Shown one piece after another: positions 1 through 8,852 of a stretch of DNA of 40,148 nt (its first letter is position 1; every line of letters starts with the position of its first letter). Under the pieces are notes generated by a model that was not told the DNA's origin, did not search any database, and was given only the letters and a program-made list of their open reading frames with translations. A program made the translations under genes and the position numbers. Origin of the DNA: an uncultured Verrucomicrobiales bacterium (GTDB taxonomy: Bacteria > Verrucomicrobiota > Verrucomicrobiia > Verrucomicrobiales > Akkermansiaceae); NCBI GenBank assembly GCA_937951675.1, contig CALFBI010000015.1:1-40148 (forward strand), written 5' to 3'.

Positions 1-1
1 C

Positions 2-1108
2 GGAGCTCATATGCTCTCCGGCCAACCCATTGCGGCTACGATCGGGTTTGGAACTAAAGCTCATATTGTGACCGCTTTCACCATGGACCTTAATGGAAAC
101 GCTATTACGGTATCAAATGGGATCTGGAGTGAGATGCAAGAAAATGATCCAAGGTTAGACTCCCCTAATCCACCTCACCCTATCACTGCAGAGTCACTGA
201 AACCAGTTGTAGAAGCTAAAATCGAAGAAGGAGAAAAGCTTCAAATGGGAATGGTCTTCCCAACGTCGACGCATAATTACGAAATACGATATTGGCTGGC
301 AGCAGCAGGAATTCACCCTGGGATGTATACAGCCTCAGATATTGGTGGTCGAACCAATGCTCAAGTAGAGCTCTCCGTAACACCTCCTCCCATGATGCCT
401 GCCACTCTCGAAGCCGGGAATATTCAAGGCTATTGTGTAGGCGAACCTTGGAACCAGCAGGCGGTGGCTAAAGGGATCGGGGTGCCAGTTACCACCAACT
501 ACGATATTTGGAAAAACAACCCAGAAAAAGTATTTGGGGTCTCTAAATCCTGGACCGAAGAAAACCCTAAGACTTATTTAGCAGTCATCAAAGCTCTCAT
601 CCTCGCCGGTCAATGGCTCGATGCGACAGACGAAAACGGTAACCTTATCAACCGTGAAGAAGCCGCCCGCATCCTCTCTCGCCCTGATTATGTTGGTGCT
701 GACTATGATGTGATTAAAAACTCCATGACTGGTTTCTTTGTTTTCCAAAAAAGCGATAGACGGTCCATGCCTGATTTTAATGTTTTTTATAAGCATCAAT
801 GCACCTTTCCTTGGTATTCCGACGGAGTCTGGTTCCTTACTCAAATGCGCCGCTGGGGACAAATTACCGAAACGAAACCTAAGGAATGGTATTTAGAAAC
901 TTCTAAAAAAGTGTATCAGCCTGATATTTACCTTACTGCCGCTAAGATGCTTCTTGAAGAAGGTAAAATTCTGGAAAAAGACATTCCATGGGAAACAGAT
1001 GGATTCAAGCCCATCACGACAGACTTTATTGATGGCATTGCCTATAACGGAAAAGAGCCTATCAAATACCTTAATAGCCATAAGATTGGAAACAAAGATC
1101 CGGAATAA
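2..1108 (+). CDS. nrtA: Nitrate ABC transporter substrate-binding protein NrtA/CmpA family (5' partial)
   Basis: This is the solute-binding component of a nitrate (or related anion) ABC importer, expected in the periplasm and probably lipid-anchored. The frame is open to the first bases of the window (Gly-Ala-His precede the first visible Met), so the signal peptide and N-terminal lobe lie outside. Visible NrtA-like segments include [19 protein letters not shown], the [17 protein letters not shown] stretch, and [18 protein letters not shown], which in this family lines the ligand cleft. The last 369 codons are present and match the usual C-terminal portion. It is followed after 162 bases by the permease, with a hairpin between them. 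Bicarbonate (CmpA) as ligand is possible from sequence alone, but the downstream nitrite and nitrate reductases favour nitrate. Confidence 0.9.
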   Translation, partial: GAHMLSGQPIAATIGFGTKAHIVTAFTMDLNGNAITVSNGIWSEMQENDPRLDSPNPPHPITAESLKPVVEAKIEEGEKLQMGMVFPTSTHNYEIRYWLAAAGIHPGMYTASDIGGRTNAQVELSVTPPPMMPATLEAGNIQGYCVGEPWNQQAVAKGIGVPVTTNYDIWKNNPEKVFGVSKSWTEENPKTYLAVIKALILAGQWLDATDENGNLINREEAARILSRPDYVGADYDVIKNSMTGFFVFQKSDRRSMPDFNVFYKHQCTFPWYSDGVWFLTQMRRWGQITETKPKEWYLETSKKVYQPDIYLTAAKMLLEEGKILEKDIPWETDGFKPITTDFIDGIAYNGKEPIKYLNSHKIGNKDPE

Positions 1109-1141
1109 AAAACGACTCTTGATTTTCTTCTTTTTCACCTC

Positions 1142-1174
1142 AAAGCCTTTCTTCTTTCGAAGGAAGGTTTTTTT
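1142..1174 (+). terminator. Hairpin plus T-run between nrtA and nrtB (terminator or attenuator)
   Basis: A nine-pair stem (CCTTTCTTC / GAAGGAAGG, one G-T wobble) with a TTTC loop is extended by A-T pairs and ends in seven T residues. It lies 34 bases after the nrtA stop. It resembles an intrinsic terminator, but the next genes clearly belong to the same transporter. Partial termination that keeps the binding protein more abundant than the membrane subunits is the likely role; this is inference. Confidence 0.55.
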
Positions 1175-1270
1175 CTTTCGGTAACCCCAGAGCCCCCCCT
1201 TTCTTATTCATGATTAAAATGAAATGAACTCATTCATCTTGGCTCAAGTGTTGCGGTAGTAAACAGCAAG

Positions 1271-2899
1271 ATGAAGAATCCGCTTTCATACATAAAATAC
1301 CCGCTACTCAAAGCGATTGATATTTCAGGCCTCACCTTTTTAGGGCCAGTTGTGCGACTCTGCTATGGAGAAGAACCTTCGGTGCAAATGAAAAAGATCG
1401 GACAGTGGATTTTTATTCCGATCATCTTTATCATTCTTTTTCTCTTCGTCTGGGGAATTGCTTCAGAAAAAATTCAGACTAAATCTGGAGCACTTCCAAA
1501 CCCTACTAAAACACTGCAAGCTTATGATTCCATTAATACTTTTGCGAAACGCGAGAAACTCAAAAAAGAAGCTTATGAAGCTCATGGAGAACAACGTGAG
1601 AAACTCCTAACAAAGGCTCAGGAAAGATTAGCTGAAATCATCCCGCAAGCTCAGGCCGCTACAGAATTAGTAACGCAAGAAAAAGCCAACCAAAAAGTAA
1701 AACTCGCATCACAAATTGCTCCAATCAAAGAAGAGTATAAAACCTCGAAAAGGGCCTTTACCGAGTCTCAAAAGCAGCGCCAAACTCAGTTAGATCACAC
1801 CTCTAAAAAACTTCATATTGGCAATGAAGAACAATACCAGTCTTTCATTCAATCAGTTAAAGAGCACCAATCTCAAACTGAAACCGAAAAGTCTACTCTT
1901 CGATCAATTAAAATAAAGATCAAAGAAATCGAAAACTCTAGCTCTAAAAAAGTAGAAAAGGCGTTGCAACTCCAAACTATCATGGCAGAAGAGCAACAAT
2001 TTCTAAAAAAACAAATAGATCAACTCACACGTGATAATAAATCGCTCAAAGTAGAGTCGGAACAACTTAAGATTGAAGAAAATTTCACTGCTCTGACACA
2101 AGTCACAGGCAAAGAAGCTCTCAAAAAAGCCCAGTCGATTGTCAAAACAGAAACCCGCCTCGAAAAAACGAAAGCCTCGAATTATGCAAAACCTTCCACT
2201 CTTTGGTTTCAAGTAAGACGTTCTATTCTTTGCGTTTTCACTGGTTTTCTATTAGGGTCTCTTATCGCAATTCCGATCGGAATTCTCTGTGGGTTAAGTT
2301 CGACCTTTATGGCAGCAATGACTCCCTTTGTGGCGATCTTTAAGCCTGTATCTCCCATTGTTTGGCTCCCGATCACCTTAATTATCGCTAGCGGCCTCAT
2401 TCCGGATCCTGATCAAAATCCGCTCATGAAATTTTTATGGGGGCTTCCTGGGGAACTTGGGGAATTCAAAATTAACCCTGCCTTCATTGCCTCTGCCGCG
2501 ACCGTAGCACTTTGTTCCCTTTGGGCTACTTTAGCCAATACCGCTTTGGGTGTGGCTAGTATCGACAAAGATCACCTCAATGTAGCTCGAGTCTTAAAAC
2601 TAGGATTTTGGTCTCGACTTTTTAAAATCATCATCCCCTCCGCTCTCCCTCTTATCTTTGCAGGCCTTCGCATTTCATTAGGAGTTGGCTGGATGGTTCT
2701 CATCGCAGCAGAACTACTATCATCTTCTGAGGGAATCGGGAAATTTGTATGGGATCAATTTAACAACGGTGCTTCGGACTCTTTTGCGAAAATGATTGTT
2801 GTGGTCTTTGTTGTCGGGGTGATCGGACTCATCTTGGACCGAATCATGATCATCTTCCAACGCATGGTTTCTTTCGAAGGTTCTGCTGCTACGATTTAA
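1271..2899 (+). CDS. nrtB: Nitrate ABC transporter permease NrtB with a large coiled-coil insertion
   Basis: This is the inner-membrane permease of the nitrate importer. The 542 residues are about twice the usual length of roughly 270-300. A first hydrophobic segment lies near residues 43-66. It is followed by about 220 residues rich in Lys, Glu and Gln with heptad character (about 85-300), predicted as coiled coil. The conserved permease domain then runs from about 315 to 535, with five or so membrane spans. The ATPase-coupling EAA-like loop is visible as [20 protein letters not shown], followed by the conserved [20 protein letters not shown]. The gene is 23 bases upstream of the first ATPase gene. 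The insertion looks genuine rather than a fusion error, because the frame is uninterrupted and codon use is uniform. Its function is unknown. Confidence 0.9.
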   Translation: MKNPLSYIKYPLLKAIDISGLTFLGPVVRLCYGEEPSVQMKKIGQWIFIPIIFIILFLFVWGIASEKIQTKSGALPNPTKTLQAYDSINTFAKREKLKKEAYEAHGEQREKLLTKAQERLAEIIPQAQAATELVTQEKANQKVKLASQIAPIKEEYKTSKRAFTESQKQRQTQLDHTSKKLHIGNEEQYQSFIQSVKEHQSQTETEKSTLRSIKIKIKEIENSSSKKVEKALQLQTIMAEEQQFLKKQIDQLTRDNKSLKVESEQLKIEENFTALTQVTGKEALKKAQSIVKTETRLEKTKASNYAKPSTLWFQVRRSILCVFTGFLLGSLIAIPIGILCGLSSTFMAAMTPFVAIFKPVSPIVWLPITLIIASGLIPDPDQNPLMKFLWGLPGELGEFKINPAFIASAATVALCSLWATLANTALGVASIDKDHLNVARVLKLGFWSRLFKIIIPSALPLIFAGLRISLGVGWMVLIAAELLSSSEGIGKFVWDQFNNGASDSFAKMIVVVFVVGVIGLILDRIMIIFQRMVSFEGSAATI

Positions 2900-2922
2900 A
2901 CTCACTCTACTCCACTAACTTC

Positions 2923-3840
2923 ATGTCTTTTCTCGAGCTTCAAGATGTCTCTATTGCTTTTGGCCCAGCTTCTAACCGAGCCGAAGTGCTCTCAAACATC
3001 AACTTATCCGTTGAAGAAAATGAGTTTGTCGCAATCATCGGTTTTTCTGGTGCAGGAAAGTCGACTCTCATGTCCTTACTCTCTGGACTAGAGAAACCTA
3101 CTTCGGGCCGTATTCTATTTAAAGGCAAACCGATTACAGGGCCAGGGCCTGATTTAGGCTTAATGTTTCAGAACTACTCCCTTCTTCCATGGCTTTCAGT
3201 GAATGAAAATGTCAAACTAGCGATCAAAAAAGTATTCCCTAAACTTTCTTCTCAAGCCGTGAATGAAAAAATAAGCCGTTATGTAGAAATGGTAAAATTA
3301 GGACCTGCTGGGGATAAAAAACCTCACGAGCTTTCGGGTGGCATGAGACAGCGCGCTTCACTCGCTCGCACGCTCTCTCTTGACCCCGAAGTTTTACTTC
3401 TTGACGAACCTCTCTCTGCGCTGGATGCCCTCACAAGATCAGAACTACAAGATCAGATTCTCAACATTTGGGAGCAAAACAAACGCACTGTCATCATGAT
3501 CACTAATGATGTCGATGAAGCCGTTTTAATGGCAGATCGTATTATTCCTTTAACAATGGGACCACAAGCGAGTCTTGCAAAAGAATTTAAAGTCAATATG
3601 GAACGCCCCCGCGATCGTCATACTTTGAACGATCACCCCGAATTCATGCGCCTTAAATCAGAAATCACACAATTCATGATGGGGCTCAATGAGGAATCTA
3701 AATCCTTACAAAACTCCACCCGCACAACGATGCCTTCCATTGAACCCAAAGACTTCAACCCTCCTCGGGTCACTCCTAACATGCGCTCCCAAAATCTCAC
3801 GCTAGGAACACCTACCTCATCAGGTCAAGGCGCTGCTTAA
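2923..3840 (+). CDS. nrtC: Nitrate ABC transporter ATP-binding protein, first copy (switch histidine replaced by Asn)
   Basis: This is an ABC ATPase of 305 residues, one of two that should power the NrtB permease. Walker A is GFSGAGKST (near residue 42), the Q-loop is [10 protein letters not shown], the signature is [10 protein letters not shown], and Walker B is [12 protein letters not shown]. The switch region reads [10 protein letters not shown], so the usual H-loop histidine is Asn195; the paralog immediately downstream keeps His. After the ATPase domain comes a Ser/Thr/Pro/Asn-rich tail of about 45 residues with no recognisable fold. There is no NrtA-like C-terminal domain, unlike cyanobacterial NrtC. 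The pattern suggests a heterodimer with one canonical and one weakened site. The C/D naming is by order only. Confidence 0.87.
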   Translation: MSFLELQDVSIAFGPASNRAEVLSNINLSVEENEFVAIIGFSGAGKSTLMSLLSGLEKPTSGRILFKGKPITGPGPDLGLMFQNYSLLPWLSVNENVKLAIKKVFPKLSSQAVNEKISRYVEMVKLGPAGDKKPHELSGGMRQRASLARTLSLDPEVLLLDEPLSALDALTRSELQDQILNIWEQNKRTVIMITNDVDEAVLMADRIIPLTMGPQASLAKEFKVNMERPRDRHTLNDHPEFMRLKSEITQFMMGLNEESKSLQNSTRTTMPSIEPKDFNPPRVTPNMRSQNLTLGTPTSSGQGAA

Positions 3841-3861
3841 TTCCTTTTTTCTATTCAAAAT

Positions 3862-4749
3862 ATGTCCACTTCTTTGAATTCTAAATTTGTTGAGATCTCT
3901 CACCTCGTAAAAGAATATCCCAACCCTTATGGGGAAGATTTTCGTGTGATCGAGAACTTCAACCTAAACATCAAACAAGGAGAATTCATCTCACTAATCG
4001 GGCATTCTGGCTGTGGAAAATCAACTGTTCTTACAATGCTTGCCGGCCTTAACGAAATCTCTGATGGCGGTATTATCGTAGGCGACAAAGAAATTGACGG
4101 ACCAGGTCCAGACCGAGCTGTTGTCTTCCAAGCTCCTTGCTTGATGCCTTGGATGACAGCTTATCAAAATGTCATGCTAGGAGTGAAAAATGTTTACCCT
4201 CACGCTACCAAATCGGTTCAAAAACAAATTGTCGAGCACTCCCTCTCTATTGTGGGACTTAGCGACGCGATGAAAAAGCTGCCTAATGAAATGTCTGGTG
4301 GAATGCAGCAACGGGTCGGCATCGCAAGAGCTATTGCTCTCAAACCAAAAATGCTTCTTCTTGATGAGCCTTTTGGGCGCTTGGACTCCCTTACTAGAAT
4401 GGAGCTACAAGATGTCATCATTAACATTTTAGCAGAAGAAAATCTCACCGCTATGATCGTCACGCATGATGTCGATGAAGCCGTATTTATGGCGGATCGC
4501 TGTGTCATGATGTCAAATGGACCCAAAGCAGGAGTGGGAGAGATCATGGAAATCAACTTCCCCCGCCCCCGAAATAGACAAGATGTTTTTAATGACCCCA
4601 TGTTCTTTCGATATCGAGAACACCTTTTAGCCTTTCTCGAGCAACGTTCTCACATCAAGGGAAAAACTCGTCTTCATAATCATGAAGATCTCATTGGTTA
4701 TTTAAGCTCCGAAGATTTGAAATCGTTAGAAGCCCAGTATCAAGATTAG
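3862..4749 (+). CDS. nrtD: Nitrate ABC transporter ATP-binding protein, second copy (canonical)
   Basis: This is the second ABC ATPase of the nitrate importer, 295 residues. All motifs are canonical: Walker [11 protein letters not shown]-loop [11 protein letters not shown], signature [14 protein letters not shown], Walker [13 protein letters not shown], and the switch segment [11 protein letters not shown] with its histidine. The segment [22 protein letters not shown] matches the extended C-terminal region typical of the NrtC/D-SsuB-TauB group. The start lies 21 bases after the previous stop, so the two are co-transcribed. A terminator-like hairpin follows about 40 bases downstream. Family-level assignment is firm; nitrate specificity comes from context. 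Confidence 0.9.
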   Translation: MSTSLNSKFVEISHLVKEYPNPYGEDFRVIENFNLNIKQGEFISLIGHSGCGKSTVLTMLAGLNEISDGGIIVGDKEIDGPGPDRAVVFQAPCLMPWMTAYQNVMLGVKNVYPHATKSVQKQIVEHSLSIVGLSDAMKKLPNEMSGGMQQRVGIARAIALKPKMLLLDEPFGRLDSLTRMELQDVIINILAEENLTAMIVTHDVDEAVFMADRCVMMSNGPKAGVGEIMEINFPRPRNRQDVFNDPMFFRYREHLLAFLEQRSHIKGKTRLHNHEDLIGYLSSEDLKSLEAQYQD

Positions 4750-4790
4750 GGATAGTTAAACCCTCATTCTAAGAAATACTGACTCCAACC

Positions 4791-4822
4791 GCTCTTGTGC
4801 CTTACCAGCTCAAGAGCTTTTT
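4791..4822 (+). terminator. Intrinsic terminator after the nitrate transporter genes
   Basis: A perfect seven-pair stem (GCTCTTG / CAAGAGC) with a 13-base loop is followed by five T residues, 41 bases after the second ATPase gene. It would end transporter transcripts and separate them from the reductase genes, which then need their own promoter or readthrough. Confidence 0.65.
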
Positions 4823-4940
4823 CATGACACCAAATCGGAGCGCGCTACTTAGGTTCCCACTATGAATCCAAATCATCATAATGATGACCCTTCGATCTCA
4901 ATAGTTGGCACAGAAGATGTTATTAAAGGGTGCATAAGAT

Positions 4941-6698
4941 ATGAATTTGCCAAATCTAGGTTTCAATGAAGAACAGCAACAATACCTTTCCGGGTTTGTT
5001 ACTGGAGCTCTTCACCGCCAAAAAGTCCCTTTTCTTGGTCAAACTGCCTCTGGCCAATTTACTAATGACCCCATGGAAGCAGAACATGTTTATGGAACTG
5101 CCATTGACGATCTTTGTAAAGAAGAGCAAGTGAAACATGAACAACACGGCCTTGATTCCTACAGCACCATTCTAGAAAACGCAAAAAAGGGAATCTTTCC
5201 GGAGTCCGGAGATACTTTTCGCTATAAATTCTATGGACTTTTCCATGTGACCCCGGCTCAAAACTCTTTCATGCTCCGAGCACGTATCCCTGGTTGCGCT
5301 ATGAGATCTCACCAACTCAAAGGCTTTGCTGATATCGCAGAACATTGGGGCGGAGGCTATTCTGACATCACGACGCGAGGCAACTTACAAGTGCGAGAAA
5401 TCATGCCTGAAAATTGCGTCAAAGTGCTCGATCAGGTTGTTGACTTAGGCCTCACTTCCCGAGGTGCCGGTGCTGATAATGTGCGAAATATCACCGCTAC
5501 TCCTACGAGTGGTTTTGATCCTCACGAACTCTATGACGTGCTGCCATTAGCCAAGTCCATGCACCACTACATCCTCAATAACAGAGACCTTTATGGACTC
5601 CCCCGTAAATTCAATATTGCGTTTGATAGTGGTGGTGCGGTATCCGTATGTGCCGACACCAATGACATTGCTTTTTATGCTACTGAATTGAAAGAAGCGC
5701 AAGGTGACCTTCAGCCTGGGGTTTATTTCCGCATGCAACTATGTGGAATCACAGGTCATAAACAATTTGCCACAGACACCGGTATCTTGCTCACTCCTGA
5801 CGAAACAATCGTCATCGCGGCGGCAATCTTACGAGTGTTCATTGAAAACGGAGACCGAACGAACCGGAAAAAAGCCCGACTTAAATACCTTGTAGACCAA
5901 TGGGGCATCCAGAAAACTCTCGAAGAAACAGAGCGGAAGCTCACCTTTCCTCTTCGTTACGTTCCTCTTGAGAAATGTGTTCCTCCACGGCCGAAGTCGA
6001 AGCATGGACACATCGGAGAGCATCTGCAAAAAGACCGAAAATATTATTTAGGGGTTGTCATTCCAGTCGGTCGAATGCCAGCCAAACAAATGCGCCAAAT
6101 CGCAGAGATTGCTGATCAGTATGGATCAGGTGACATCAGGCTCACCGCTTGGCAGAATATGATTATTCCTGATATTGATAGCTCTGTCCTTGCCGCTGCC
6201 AAAAAAGCAGTGATAGATGCTGGGTTGCACTATCAAAGTAGCTCCGTTAGCGGTGGGCTCATTGCTTGCACTGGAAATACTGGATGCAAATTCGCGGCCG
6301 CAAACACCAAAGGTCAATCTGTTCAAATCGCTCAGTATTTAGAACAAAAAATAAAGTTAGACCACCCCATTAATATTCATCTCACCGGGTGCCCTCATTC
6401 GTGTGCTCAGCACTACATTGGTGATATCGGCATGCAAGGAGTGAAAGTGAAAAATGCTCAGGGAGAAAACGTCGAAGGATACAACATTGTCCTCGGTGGT
6501 GGAGTTGATGACACCCAAGCGATTGCCAAAGAAGTGTTCAAAGCGGTTCCTTTTGATAAGGTCGCTCCTCTTCTTGAACACGTCCTTTCCACCTATTTAG
6601 ACATGCGAGTCAGCGAAGAAACATTTGTCGAATTTACGGCTCGATACAATACCGATGAACTTAAAAAAATTCTCACTCCGAGCCTTCTTTCTGTATGA
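4941..6698 (+). CDS. nirA: Assimilatory nitrite reductase, NirA/sulfite-reductase-like hemoprotein
   Basis: This cytoplasmic siroheme and [4Fe-4S] enzyme is predicted to reduce nitrite to ammonium with six electrons. Two half-domain repeats of the family are visible. The cluster/siroheme ligands are in [11 protein letters not shown] (about residue 442) and [17 protein letters not shown] (about residue 482), giving the four Cys of the bridged centre. Substrate and siroheme contacts lie in [16 protein letters not shown] and [13 protein letters not shown]. At 585 residues it is longer than cyanobacterial NirA (about 510). No NAD(P)H or FAD domain is fused, so an outside donor is needed; the flavodoxin gene that overlaps its stop codon (ATGA) is the obvious candidate. 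A sulfite reductase role is possible, but the nitrate genes on both sides argue against it. Confidence 0.9.
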   Translation: MNLPNLGFNEEQQQYLSGFVTGALHRQKVPFLGQTASGQFTNDPMEAEHVYGTAIDDLCKEEQVKHEQHGLDSYSTILENAKKGIFPESGDTFRYKFYGLFHVTPAQNSFMLRARIPGCAMRSHQLKGFADIAEHWGGGYSDITTRGNLQVREIMPENCVKVLDQVVDLGLTSRGAGADNVRNITATPTSGFDPHELYDVLPLAKSMHHYILNNRDLYGLPRKFNIAFDSGGAVSVCADTNDIAFYATELKEAQGDLQPGVYFRMQLCGITGHKQFATDTGILLTPDETIVIAAAILRVFIENGDRTNRKKARLKYLVDQWGIQKTLEETERKLTFPLRYVPLEKCVPPRPKSKHGHIGEHLQKDRKYYLGVVIPVGRMPAKQMRQIAEIADQYGSGDIRLTAWQNMIIPDIDSSVLAAAKKAVIDAGLHYQSSSVSGGLIACTGNTGCKFAAANTKGQSVQIAQYLEQKIKLDHPINIHLTGCPHSCAQHYIGDIGMQGVKVKNAQGENVEGYNIVLGGGVDDTQAIAKEVFKAVPFDKVAPLLEHVLSTYLDMRVSEETFVEFTARYNTDELKKILTPSLLSV

Positions 6699-7288
6699 AC
6701 TACCTCATCCCGCCACCTGAACTCCCTAAAGATTCCCCTTTCACTGAATCTCAAAAGCAGTGGTTAAAAGGTTTTTTTGACGGGCTTTCTGCAATCCAAC
6801 CTAATGACCAAACTTCAGAATCGCTCTCTCCTAGTGGACCTCAAGTAACTATTTTATGGGGTTCTCAAACTGGAACCTCCGAAATGCTCGCAAAAAAAGT
6901 CGCCAAAAAATTGACCACCTCGGGATGTATTACCTCTGTCCTTGATATGGCAGATACGAACCTCGCAGACCTATCCTGCCTTTCACATCTCGCTATTATT
7001 ACAAGCACCTACGGAGATGGTGAACCACCGGATAATGCCGCCGCATTACATTCCGAGCTTATGAATGAAACATCTCCTTTCTTTGAAAGCACTTCCTTCT
7101 CTGTGCTAGCCTTAGGGGATTCTTCTTATCCCGACTTTTGTCAATCAGGGAAAGACTTCGACCAACGCCTTGAAGCTCTTGGTGCTAAAAGAATGACAAA
7201 TCGAGTTGATTGTGATGTCGACTACGATGATCAATTCGAGTCTTGGACCAAATCTCTGATCGCAAGTTTCACAAGCCTACCAGCCTGA
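6695..7288 (+). CDS. Stand-alone flavodoxin-domain protein (CysJ/NosA-like N-terminal module)
   Basis: This 197-residue protein is predicted to bind FMN and pass single electrons. The FMN phosphate loop [13 protein letters not shown] is near residue 56, the ring-binding loops are [13 protein letters not shown] and [14 protein letters not shown], and [17 protein letters not shown] is typical of the flavodoxin half of CysJ and cytochrome P450 reductases. The FAD and NADPH-binding domains that normally follow are missing, and the gene ends cleanly. Residues 16-33 ([17 protein letters not shown]) match the usual N-terminal lead-in of sulfite reductase flavoproteins. Its start overlaps the nirA stop by four bases, implying translational coupling. 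It probably feeds electrons to NirA, though it could serve the next two proteins instead. Confidence 0.87.
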   Translation: MNYLIPPPELPKDSPFTESQKQWLKGFFDGLSAIQPNDQTSESLSPSGPQVTILWGSQTGTSEMLAKKVAKKLTTSGCITSVLDMADTNLADLSCLSHLAIITSTYGDGEPPDNAAALHSELMNETSPFFESTSFSVLALGDSSYPDFCQSGKDFDQRLEALGAKRMTNRVDCDVDYDDQFESWTKSLIASFTSLPA

Positions 7289-7293
7289 AACCC

Positions 7294-8850
7294 ATGTCTT
7301 GCTCTTCAACCTCTCTTGAGAAATCATTATATTCAGACCTTAATCTGATTGATCAACTTCTAGGTGAGCAACAACAACTTCAAACACCGGTAGCCACTTT
7401 TGCTAAAGAACACTCTAGCCTCCCAGATCAGGAGCAATACTACCGCACTCTGATTCCGAGCTCACAACCTCAAGAAGGGCAACAATACGCCTTTGAAGTC
7501 GAATTAGATAAATGCACCTCTTGCAAAGCCTGTGTCACAGCTTGCCATAGCTTAAACGGGCTAGATGAAAATGAAACTTGGCGAGATGTCGGAACCCTTC
7601 TCGGAGGCGAAGAAGCTCCTGGCTGGCAGCAAACCATCACCAGTGCCTGCCATCACTGTATCGATCCAGAATGTTTAAATGGATGTCCCGTTGCCGCTTA
7701 CGATAAAGACCCTGTTACTGGAATTGTTCGGCATCTTGATGATCAATGTATCGGGTGCCAATACTGTGTCTTAAAATGTCCTTATGATGTTCCGAAGTAT
7801 AATCCAGCAAAGGGAATCGTTCGCAAGTGTGACATGTGCTACAGCCGTTTAAATGAGGGCGAAGCGCCAGCTTGTGTTCAAGCTTGTCCAAATGAGGCTA
7901 TTAAAATCGTTACGATTGATGTCGCTGAAAAAACGCGTCAAGGGTTTCGAAAGGAAGGCTTTTTGATCGGTGCACCTAGTCCGCACCTTTCCCTCCCTAG
8001 CACTATTTACAAAGGAAGAAACCTTCCTAAAAGTGCTCATTCAGCAAGCCAAAAAGACGTGCACCCCGAGCATGGCCATTGGCCTCTCGTCGCGATGTTA
8101 ACTTTAACCCAAATCGGCGTAGGAGCCAGTCTCGCAATTCCTTTCCTCCAATCATCTACATTCATCACTTCTCTCATAAGCGTTGTCTTCGTGATTGCGG
8201 GCCTTGGGCTTGGGGTTTGTCATTTAGGTCGCCCAATGGGAGTTTGGAGATTTTTCTTAGGACTTAAAACCTCTTGGTTAAGTCGTGAGTTTGCGATATT
8301 TGGCGCTTACTCAGGAGCTCTCACTTTCCTACCTATCATCACCTTCTTTTTTCCTGATTTTTCTTACCTTCGCCTGATCCAAGGAGGAATTGCAGGTTTA
8401 GGTCTCCTTGCCGTTTTTACTTCTATCATGATTTATGTTGATACGAACCGACCCTTTTGGAAGTTCAGCTATACTGCCACTAAATTTTACGGCACTTCTT
8501 TCGCTGCCACTTTCGCCTTACTCAGCCTATGGTCTGACTCCCTTCTTTTCCCTAGCTTATTTACTCTAGTAATGATCACAAAGCTAGGCTTGGAAATTCA
8601 AGGCACACGAAAATCGAACTCTCCTGAATGGTCTCCTGCGCAGCATAGTGCAAAAGTGCTGCTAGGCCCCCTTCGGTGCCTTTTCCGGGCTCGAATCATT
8701 ATGGGGATCGCCGCTCTTCTTTTGATGGGGGCTATTCCTCTCGTGGCATTTTCTTTTCTCCTCCTCTCTGAGCTCCTCGAACGCATCACTTTTTTCAAGG
8801 CTGTCTATCATCCTCGCATGCCTGGAATTGCGACTCATTCCCACCATTAA
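7294..8850 (+). CDS. DmsB-DmsC fusion: four [4Fe-4S] ferredoxin subunit joined to a quinol-binding membrane anchor
   Basis: This protein should carry electrons from the quinol pool to the nitrate reductase encoded next. The N-terminal part (about residues 60-210) is a DmsB-type ferredoxin with four cysteine groups: [38 protein letters not shown] and [21 protein letters not shown]. From about residue 260 to the end, about eight hydrophobic segments form a DmsC-like anchor, starting with [17 protein letters not shown]. The two are separate subunits in E. coli DMSO reductase. I chose the ATG six bases after the flavodoxin stop; an in-frame ATG 51 bases earlier would overlap that gene. The nasA gene starts two bases after the stop codon. 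There is no Tat signal, so the iron-sulfur domain is expected on the cytoplasmic side. Confidence 0.9.
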   Translation: MSCSSTSLEKSLYSDLNLIDQLLGEQQQLQTPVATFAKEHSSLPDQEQYYRTLIPSSQPQEGQQYAFEVELDKCTSCKACVTACHSLNGLDENETWRDVGTLLGGEEAPGWQQTITSACHHCIDPECLNGCPVAAYDKDPVTGIVRHLDDQCIGCQYCVLKCPYDVPKYNPAKGIVRKCDMCYSRLNEGEAPACVQACPNEAIKIVTIDVAEKTRQGFRKEGFLIGAPSPHLSLPSTIYKGRNLPKSAHSASQKDVHPEHGHWPLVAMLTLTQIGVGASLAIPFLQSSTFITSLISVVFVIAGLGLGVCHLGRPMGVWRFFLGLKTSWLSREFAIFGAYSGALTFLPIITFFFPDFSYLRLIQGGIAGLGLLAVFTSIMIYVDTNRPFWKFSYTATKFYGTSFAATFALLSLWSDSLLFPSLFTLVMITKLGLEIQGTRKSNSPEWSPAQHSAKVLLGPLRCLFRARIIMGIAALLLMGAIPLVAFSFLLLSELLERITFFKAVYHPRMPGIATHSHH

Positions 8851-8852
8851 TC

